DNA of 64,000 nucleotides. Origin: Streptomyces filamentosus (GTDB lineage: Bacteria > Actinomycetota > Actinomycetes > Streptomycetales > Streptomycetaceae). The position numbers and the translations under genes were made by a program. Numbering within the stretch: position 1 is the first letter of the stretch; each line of letters opens with the position of its first letter. This document shows, one piece after another, positions 58,528 to 64,000 of this stretch. Under the pieces are notes generated by a model that was not told the origin of the DNA, ran no database searches, and was given only the letters and a program-made list of their open reading frames with translations. The stretch spans positions 4,052,501-4,116,500 of the forward strand of contig NZ_BNBE01000001.1 of the NCBI RefSeq assembly GCF_014654895.1, read 5' to 3'.

Positions 58528-59813
58528 CCGGGGCCGGGGACGTCCGCCTGTCCCACGCCCAGCAGCGGTTCCTGTGGGACGAGGAGATGGCGCCGGGCCA
58601 GGACGACAACAACGTCGTCCTCGCCTACCACCTCACCGGACCGGTCGACCCGGACGCGATGGCCGCCGCCTTCGCCGACGTGCTGCTCCGCCACGAGGTG
58701 CTGCGCACCGTCTACCTGTGGGGCGATGCCCCCGAGCCCGTCCAGCGGGTCCTGCCGCCCGAGGCCGCCGGGACCGCCCTGGAGCACGTCGCACCGGACG
58801 GCCCCGCGCTCCCGCCGGCCGAGCGCGCGGCGCTCGTGTGCGCCGACTGGTGGGACAGCCCCTTCGACCTGGAGCTGCGCCCGCCCGTCCGGGCCCGGCT
58901 CGCCGCGCTCGCCCCGGACTCCTGGCTGCTCTGCCTGAACCTCCACCACATCGCCTTCGACGGCCAGTCCGAACTGCTCCTCGCGGCGGACCTGGGCACC
59001 GCCTACGGAGCCAGGGCGGCGGGCCGCGCCCCCGCCTGGGACCCCGTCCCCGGCTACGGCACGTACGCCCGCTGGGAGGCCGGCCGCGTCCCGGACTGGG
59101 CCGGGACCGACCTGCCGTTCTGGCGGGAGGTCCTCGCGGATCCCGCCCCGGCCCTCCTCGCCCCGGCCGAGACCGACCAGGGCGGGCGCGGCGAGCACGA
59201 GATCGCGCTGGACGCGCCCGCCACGGACCGGGTCAAGGGGGCGGTCAGGGCCGCCCGGTCCATCGTCCTGTCGGCGCTGCTCCACGAGACGTCCGCCGCC
59301 GTCGGCGACGTCTTCGGCGTGGACGCCGTCAACCTCACGACGGTCTCCTCCGGCCGGTTCGAGAAGGCCCACGCCCCGATCCTCGGCTGCTTCGTCAACC
59401 CCCTCGTCCTGCCCCTGCGCGGACTGCGGACGACGGATCCCGGCACCCGCCTGACCGAGGTCAACCGGCTGGTGCTCCAGGCGCTGCGGCGGGCCCGCCT
59501 CCCCTTCGACCTGGTCGCCCGCGACCTGGGCGTCCGGGCCGCCGACTCGGGGCTCTTCGACGTGATGGTGGCCCTCCAGGCCCCGGAGCCCGGCGGCGCC
59601 TTCGCCCCCGGGGTGACCTGCCGCCCGCTGCGCGTCCCCGCGCCCCGCGCCGGCTTCGGCCTCGTCGTGGAGCTCGAACAGCACCTGGAGGGCCACTGGT
59701 CGGTGGCCGGCCGCTGGCGCACCGACCTCGTCGGGGAGGAGACCGGCCGCGGGGTCGTGGAGTCCCTGACGGAGCGCCTGCTCGCCCTCCCCGGGCCGGA
59801 GGGCGGCCGGTGA
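58524..59813 (+). CDS. Stand-alone NRPS condensation domain
   Basis: A 429-aa C domain. The active site is intact: HHIAFDG (His141, His142, Asp146, Gly147). The first motif is LSHAQQRFLWDEE and the latch region VNLTTVSSGRFEKAHAPILGCFVNPLVLPL is as expected. It would form an amide (or ester) between two carrier-bound units, or between one and a free amine. The only C domain in the locus. Confidence 0.92.
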   Translation: MTGAGDVRLSHAQQRFLWDEEMAPGQDDNNVVLAYHLTGPVDPDAMAAAFADVLLRHEVLRTVYLWGDAPEPVQRVLPPEAAGTALEHVAPDGPALPPAERAALVCADWWDSPFDLELRPPVRARLAALAPDSWLLCLNLHHIAFDGQSELLLAADLGTAYGARAAGRAPAWDPVPGYGTYARWEAGRVPDWAGTDLPFWREVLADPAPALLAPAETDQGGRGEHEIALDAPATDRVKGAVRAARSIVLSALLHETSAAVGDVFGVDAVNLTTVSSGRFEKAHAPILGCFVNPLVLPLRGLRTTDPGTRLTEVNRLVLQALRRARLPFDLVARDLGVRAADSGLFDVMVALQAPEPGGAFAPGVTCRPLRVPAPRAGFGLVVELEQHLEGHWSVAGRWRTDLVGEETGRGVVESLTERLLALPGPEGGR

Positions 59814-60637
59814 CCGGCCGGGACGACGCCCCGCGGGTGGTCGCCGTCGACGGCGACACGGTCCTGCTGAGGGACGGCGCGGGGGGCCCGGAGCTCGCGG
59901 AGCTGACGCCCCCGCCCCCGGCCGAGGGCCAGGTGGCGGGGACGGACCCCGGGGGCAGGCCCTACCTGGCCGTGCCCCGCGCCGACGTCCCGCCGGGGAC
60001 CCGCCGGGCCCGTCTGATGGACGTCCTGGACGAGCTCCCCCCGGTCCAGGCCGCCGCCGCGCTCCGCGCCGTCGGCTTCCACCAGTGGGTGCGGGCCTCG
60101 CCGCACTGCCCGCGCTGCGGCGCCCCCGCCGCGCTCCGCGCCGACGGCCGCTCCCGCCGGTGCGCCTCCTGCGCGGCCGAGCACCATCCGCGCACCGACC
60201 CGGCCGTGATGATGTCGGTCACCGACGACCGGGGCCGTCTCCTGCTGGCCCGCAGGACCGTGGCGCCGCCGGGCCGGATGTCGCCCCCGGCCGGTTTCGT
60301 CGAGCCCGGCGAGACCGCGGAGGAGGCGGCGGTCCGCGAGCTCCTGGAGGAGGTCGGGGTGCGCGCGGCGGTCGCCGGCTACGTCACCAGCCAGGCGTGG
60401 CCCTTCCCCGGCAGCCTGATGCTGGCCTTCGACCTGCGGGCCGCCTCGCCGCGGATCACCGTCGACGGCGAGGAGATCACCGCCGCCCGCTGGTTCACCC
60501 GGGAGGAACTGGCGGCCGCCGTGGGCGACGGGACCCTGGTCCCGCCGCCCCGCGGCTCCCTCGCGGACCGGCTGGTCGGACGCTGGTACGGCCCCGGCTA
60601 CGCCGGTCTCACCGGCCGCCCCGCACAAGGTTTCTGA
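59810..60637 (+). CDS. NudC-like Nudix hydrolase (NAD(H) diphosphatase family)
   Basis: A 275-aa protein. A four-Cys zinc ribbon (CPRCG...CASC) precedes the Nudix box (AGFVEPGETAEEAA, then RELLEEVG) and the NudC signature SQAWPFPGS. This order defines NADH pyrophosphatase/decapping enzymes. It is coupled to the condensation gene (GTGA overlap), unusual for a housekeeping hydrolase, and may process a nucleotide-linked intermediate. It ends the locus; the next gene is convergent with an 8-bp gap. Confidence 0.88.
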   Translation: MTGRDDAPRVVAVDGDTVLLRDGAGGPELAELTPPPPAEGQVAGTDPGGRPYLAVPRADVPPGTRRARLMDVLDELPPVQAAAALRAVGFHQWVRASPHCPRCGAPAALRADGRSRRCASCAAEHHPRTDPAVMMSVTDDRGRLLLARRTVAPPGRMSPPAGFVEPGETAEEAAVRELLEEVGVRAAVAGYVTSQAWPFPGSLMLAFDLRAASPRITVDGEEITAARWFTREELAAAVGDGTLVPPPRGSLADRLVGRWYGPGYAGLTGRPAQGF

Positions 60638-60644
60638 CGACGGG

Positions 60645-62693
60645 TCAGTCGGTCAGGATCCCCGGGTCGGACTGGCTGGGGGTGCCCGTCTCGACGTGCC
60701 CGGCCAGCCGGCGGACGTAGTCGGGGAGGGACGGGGAGGTGACGGTGACGTCGTACCAGTGGTGGGCGGCGGAGACGTCGAGGGAGAGGGACGTGGTGCC
60801 CGCCGGGAGGGTGAGGGTCCGCGTCGTCCCGTAGGCGTCGGCCAGGGTCACCGTCGTCGGGGCGCCGGTGTGGGCGAGGACGAGGTCCAGGGCGCCCGTG
60901 GCGGCGTTGTGCCGGGCGGTGACCTCGGGCACGGCGGTCTTCCCCGGGGAGCGGAAGCGGCGCAGGAAGCCGTTGGGTCCGTGCACGGTGAGGTCGGTGA
61001 CGCCCTTGGAGTACTTGGTGTTCCAGGTGTCGGACACCGAGGCGCCCGCGCCGGTGGTGTACGTCCACGGGACGTCCGTGCGGTTGGCGGAGGTCACGTA
61101 GAACTGGGCGCCCGCCGAGGGCCCGGAGCCGAAGGACAGCCGGAAGGTGCCGGCCGTGGTGTCGGCCGAACCATCCACGTACGGCGCGTACTTGAGGGGA
61201 CGGGTGGGCTTGGCGCCCGGCTCCTGGCGGGGCATGGTGCCGACGGCCGGGGCGGTGGCCGGGAAGTCGGGGTGGCGGGCGCGGTCCGGCGGGTAGTAGC
61301 CGGCGGTCGGCGGCAGCGCGGCCGGCGCGCTCTGGCTGCGGGTGAAGTCGAAGGCGGAGGTGAGGTCGCCGCAGACGGTCCGCCGCCAGGGCGAGATGTT
61401 GCTCTCGCGCACCCCGAAGCGGGCCTCCATGAAGCGGATGACCGAGGTGTGGTCGAAGGTCTCGGAGCAGGTGTAGCCGCCGGTGGACCAGGGGGAGACG
61501 ACGAGCATCGGGACGCGCGGGCCGAGGCCGTAGGGGCCCGCCGCGTAGCCGGCCCGGCCGGGGAACCAGTCGAGGGCGGTGGGGACGGTGGACTTCCCCC
61601 AGGAGGCGTCGGCGGGGACGAACGGCGGCACCACGTGGTCGAAGAAGCCGTCGTTCTCGTCGTAGGTGATGAAGAGGGCGGTACGGGCCCACACGTCCGG
61701 GTTCGAGGTCAGCGCGTCCAGGACCTGCGAGATGTACCAGGCGCCGTAGTTGGCGGGCCAGTTGGAGTGCTCGGAGAACGCCTCGGGGGCGGCGATCCAG
61801 GAGATCTGCGGCAGCCGCCCGGCCTGCACGTCGGCGCGCAGGACGTCGAAGTACCCGTCGCCCGCCTTGGCGTTCGTGCCGGTGCGGGCCTTGTCGTACA
61901 GCGGGCTGCCCGGCTGCGCGCTGCGGTAACTGTTGAAGTACAGCAGGGAGTTGTCGCCGTAGTTGCCCCGGTAGGCGTCGTTGATCCAGCCCCAGGAGCC
62001 CGCCGCGTTCAGGCCGTCGCCGATGTCCTGGTAGACCTTCCAGGAGATCCCGGCCGCCTCCAGGCGCTCGGGGTAGGTGGTCCAGCCGTAGCCCGCCTCG
62101 GCGTTGTTGAGCACCGGGCCGCCCCCGGTGCCGTCGTTGCCGGTGTGCCCGCTCCACAGGTAGTAGCGGTTGGGGTCGGTGGAGCCGATGAGCGAGCAGT
62201 GGTAGGCGTCGCAGATCGTGAAGGCGTCGGCGAGGGCGTAGTGGAAGGGGATGTCCTCGCGGGTGAGGTGCGCCATCGTGGCCTTGGTCTTGGCCGGTAT
62301 CCAGTTGTCGTACTTCCCCTTGTTGAAGGCGCTCTGCCCGCCCGCCCAGTCGTGGTTGAGCCCCTGGAGGAACTCCATGCCGAGCCGGCTGCTCTCGGGC
62401 CGGAAGGGGAGGGTCACCTTGGAGCCGTCGGACTGGTGGAAGACGGGCTTCCCGCTGGGCAGGGTGACCGGGCGGGGGTCGCCGAAGCCGCGCACGCCCT
62501 TCATCGTCCCGAAATAGTGGTCGAAGGAACGATTCTCCTGCATGAGGACGACGATGTGCTCGACGTCCTGGAGGGTGCCGGTGGAGCCCTGCGCGGGAAT
62601 GGCGGCGGCCCGCGCGATGGACTCGGAGAGCGCGCTGAACGCGACGGCCCCTCCGGCGAGCTGAAGGAACCGGCGGCGGTCGAGATCGGCCAT
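60645..62693 (-). CDS. Secreted phospholipase C (phosphoesterase family), Tat substrate
   Basis: A 682-aa exported enzyme. The N-terminus DRRRFLQLAGGAVAFSALS is a twin-arginine signal with cleavage near ARA. The catalytic phosphoesterase domain has IVVLMQENRSFDHYFGTM with the nucleophile region, ENDGFFDHVVPP, and FDHTSVIRFME. Two C-terminal beta-domains (DUF756-like) follow, as in non-haemolytic PlcN enzymes. It hydrolyses phospholipids outside the cell. Not part of the biosynthetic locus by function. Confidence 0.92.
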   Translation of the reverse strand: MADLDRRRFLQLAGGAVAFSALSESIARAAAIPAQGSTGTLQDVEHIVVLMQENRSFDHYFGTMKGVRGFGDPRPVTLPSGKPVFHQSDGSKVTLPFRPESSRLGMEFLQGLNHDWAGGQSAFNKGKYDNWIPAKTKATMAHLTREDIPFHYALADAFTICDAYHCSLIGSTDPNRYYLWSGHTGNDGTGGGPVLNNAEAGYGWTTYPERLEAAGISWKVYQDIGDGLNAAGSWGWINDAYRGNYGDNSLLYFNSYRSAQPGSPLYDKARTGTNAKAGDGYFDVLRADVQAGRLPQISWIAAPEAFSEHSNWPANYGAWYISQVLDALTSNPDVWARTALFITYDENDGFFDHVVPPFVPADASWGKSTVPTALDWFPGRAGYAAGPYGLGPRVPMLVVSPWSTGGYTCSETFDHTSVIRFMEARFGVRESNISPWRRTVCGDLTSAFDFTRSQSAPAALPPTAGYYPPDRARHPDFPATAPAVGTMPRQEPGAKPTRPLKYAPYVDGSADTTAGTFRLSFGSGPSAGAQFYVTSANRTDVPWTYTTGAGASVSDTWNTKYSKGVTDLTVHGPNGFLRRFRSPGKTAVPEVTARHNAATGALDLVLAHTGAPTTVTLADAYGTTRTLTLPAGTTSLSLDVSAAHHWYDVTVTSPSLPDYVRRLAGHVETGTPSQSDPGILTD

Positions 62694-63025
62694 GGGTGGG
62701 TTCTCCTCCGGGTGGGGTGGGACGGAGCGACGGGCCGGGCCGGGCCGGGACGGGGCGCGGACGCGGGCGCGGGCGCCCCAAGGAGAGCGCCCGCGTGCCA
62801 CGTTCCGGCGGCCGTGCCGTGACTACCCGCCGTACGGCGGACGAACTCACGCCCGGTCCGGAAGCGTCGGCCGTGACCCCCACCGGGCCCACACCCGGGG
62901 CCGTACGAGGGAACGGGCCGTACGAGAGCTCGGAGCCGTACGAGGGCCCGGTGCCGTACGAGGGAACGGGCCGTACGAAGGCCCCGGCCGCCGAACCGCC
63001 GTCCGCCCCCGGTCCGGCGCGCCCC
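62694..63025. other. Intergenic region with short repeats, no gene seen
   Basis: 332 bp between two leftward genes. No frame on either strand has a credible start and continuous codon bias. The right half carries a tandem repeat of GCCGTACGA-type units. The left part should contain the phospholipase promoter, but no clear -10/-35 pair is visible. Confidence 0.55.
62900..62987. repeat. Five-copy 17-18 bp tandem repeat
   Basis: GCCGTACGA(G) starts at 62900, 62917, 62935, 62953 and 62970, with related GGGAACGG spacers. CGTACG is self-complementary, so each unit has a palindromic core. There are no unique spacers, which excludes CRISPR. Confidence 0.75.
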
Positions 63026-63838
63026 TCAGCCGGCCGGCCCGCTCCCCGCCTCGTGGTGGACCAGGGCCCCGCCGAGCGCGTCGGCCGCACGCCGGGCCTC
63101 GGCCGGGTCGCAGTACACGGCCGTCCACCGGCCCGCCGTCACGATCTCGGCCGGCACCAGCCCGTTCCGGATGTGGAGCCGGAGGGCGTCGTCCCGCTCC
63201 CGCACGCTGTCGTACCGCTTCAGGAGCGAGCTCCGGGGGCACGACGGGTCCCCCTTCGGGAGCCGGGTCCCGCAGTACGCCGTCTCCTCGTCGACCTCCT
63301 TGCGCCCCACGCACAGCCCCGCCCCCTCCAGCGCGTCGGCGAGGGCCCCCACCGTGGCGTAGGCGGGCTCCTCCGGGATGTCGGGGAGGGGGTAGGGAGG
63401 TGGGAGGACGACGGCACCGAGGGCCTCGGCGATCCGCTGCGAGTAACGCGCCTCCTGGTTCGGCAGGACGCGGACGAACCAGTTGCCCGCCGCCACGATC
63501 GTGGTGCCGCCGCTCCGCCAGCTGTCGATCGAGTCGCCGACCTCGTCCCGGCTGAAGTCGGTGGTGTTCAGCACCTGGATCTGGTTCTCGACGCCCGTCC
63601 CGCCGATCTCGGTGGTGCAGTCGGCGGTGCTCGTTCCGGGCTGCCGGATCACCTCGCACGGGAGCCCGGCCCGCTCCAGCGCCGCCACGACCTCGTCGGC
63701 CGAGGCGTACACGGGCCCCTTCGGCACGTGGTCGGGCATGGGCACCAGCGGCTCGCCCCCGCGCGGCTCGAACCGGTCGCATCCGGTGACGGCGAGCAGC
63801 AACAGCACCGGCACGAGGGCGCGCAGCGTCTTCTTCAT
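63026..63838 (-). CDS. Putative secreted lipoprotein of unknown function
   Basis: A 270-aa protein with a lipoprotein signal (MKKTLRALVPVLLLLAVTGC, lipobox Cys20). The mature part has two similar segments with paired cysteines: VVAALERAGLPCEVIRQPG...CTT and LADALEGAGLCVGRKEVD...YCGT. Both sit beside WFVRVL/WTAVYC strands, implying an internal duplication of a small disulfide-bonded domain. No enzymatic motif is seen. Downstream of the partial gene at the window end by 2 bp, so probably in the same operon. Confidence 0.78.
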   Translation of the reverse strand: MKKTLRALVPVLLLLAVTGCDRFEPRGGEPLVPMPDHVPKGPVYASADEVVAALERAGLPCEVIRQPGTSTADCTTEIGGTGVENQIQVLNTTDFSRDEVGDSIDSWRSGGTTIVAAGNWFVRVLPNQEARYSQRIAEALGAVVLPPPYPLPDIPEEPAYATVGALADALEGAGLCVGRKEVDEETAYCGTRLPKGDPSCPRSSLLKRYDSVRERDDALRLHIRNGLVPAEIVTAGRWTAVYCDPAEARRAADALGGALVHHEAGSGPAG

Positions 63839-63840
63839 GG

Positions 63841-64000
63841 TCAGCCGTTCCCTGGAGGGGTCGGGGCGGGCCCGGGGCTGGGCGACGGCGTGCCGGGTTC
63901 GGGCTCACCGGTTCCCGTCCCCGTGGTCTGGCCGGAGCGGTAGAGGGTTTCGAGCGAGACGTGGTGGCCTGCGGGCGTCTGCGACTCCAGGTGCCGGATG
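63841..64000 (-). CDS. Partial CDS (C-terminus), unknown
   Basis: The frame ending at TGA 63841-63843 reads IRHLESQTPAGHHVSLETLY, then a Gly/Thr/Pro-rich tail (SPSPGPAPTPPGNG). The start lies outside the window. The low-complexity tail suggests an extracytoplasmic or linker end. It is just upstream of the lipoprotein gene. Confidence 0.5.
   Translation of the reverse strand, partial: IRHLESQTPAGHHVSLETLYRSGQTTGTGTGEPEPGTPSPSPGPAPTPPGNG

Noticed and set aside
19262..60637. Mobile element carrying the locus
   Set aside because: No integrase, transposase, relaxase or flanking direct repeat could be found in the sequence.

Overview
The window is high-GC actinobacterial DNA, almost certainly from a Streptomyces chromosome. 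Codons end overwhelmingly in G or C, GTG starts and 4-bp start/stop overlaps are common, and several gene neighbours (nasA, dgt, dnaG, hrdA, a paired ABC exporter) match a stretch of the conserved Streptomyces core as I remember it from S. coelicolor.

Region 1 (1-18.8 kb) is housekeeping. It holds a flavin reductase behind a SoxR-box promoter, cutA followed by a frameshifted gamma-glutamylcyclotransferase remnant, an assimilatory nitrate reductase, a SanA/YdcF-type protein, an aquaporin, a CbiX-type chelatase, dgt, a ferredoxin-reductase-like flavoprotein, dnaG, the principal-type sigma factor hrdA, a two-gene ABC exporter, a xylulokinase-like kinase, a YtxH-domain protein and three tRNA genes (two Asn, one with a CAT anticodon).

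Region 2 (19.3-60.6 kb) starts just beyond the tRNA array and looks like one large, unfamiliar natural-product locus. It opens with a 49-residue RiPP-like precursor that is too short for ordinary ORF calling. A radical SAM/SPASM enzyme, a nucleoside phosphorylase and two MFS exporters follow. Next come an SGNH-type protein, a second tiny peptide gene (30 aa), a 741-aa haem-oxygenase-like diiron protein with an internal duplication, a carbamoyltransferase with a miniature SxtJ-like partner, an ATP-grasp ligase and a GluRS that is probably a second copy. A divergent block encodes a winged-helix regulator, a 647-aa protein of unknown function with a zinc ribbon, and an adenylation-carrier didomain. 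A rightward operon then carries a TauD-type dioxygenase, a PLP aminotransferase, a BtpA/SgcQ barrel, a SIS sugar isomerase, a cupin, a carrier protein, an AMP ligase, an aldehyde dehydrogenase and a second cupin-like protein. A leftward operon encodes an aldose epimerase, an S51 peptidase-like protein, a GNAT, a radical SAM enzyme with an N-terminal nucleotide-binding-like domain, and a family 1 glycosyltransferase. The final rightward block has an F420-type oxidoreductase, a FemAB/GNAT-fold protein, a carrier protein, an ATP-grasp ligase, an MFS exporter, a lone adenylation domain, a lone condensation domain and a NudC-like Nudix hydrolase.

Taken together, region 2 suggests a product built from an aminated, glycosylated or carbamoylated sugar-like unit joined to amino acids by discrete NRPS parts, ATP-grasp ligases and possibly aminoacyl-tRNA. 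Peptide genes modified by radical SAM or diiron chemistry are embedded in it. I cannot match it to a known pathway, and it may be two or three adjoining clusters. No thioesterase, phosphopantetheinyl transferase, LanB dehydratase, integrase or transposase is visible.

Region 3 (60.6-64 kb) returns to non-cluster genes on the minus strand: a Tat-exported phospholipase C, a lipoprotein and a partial gene.
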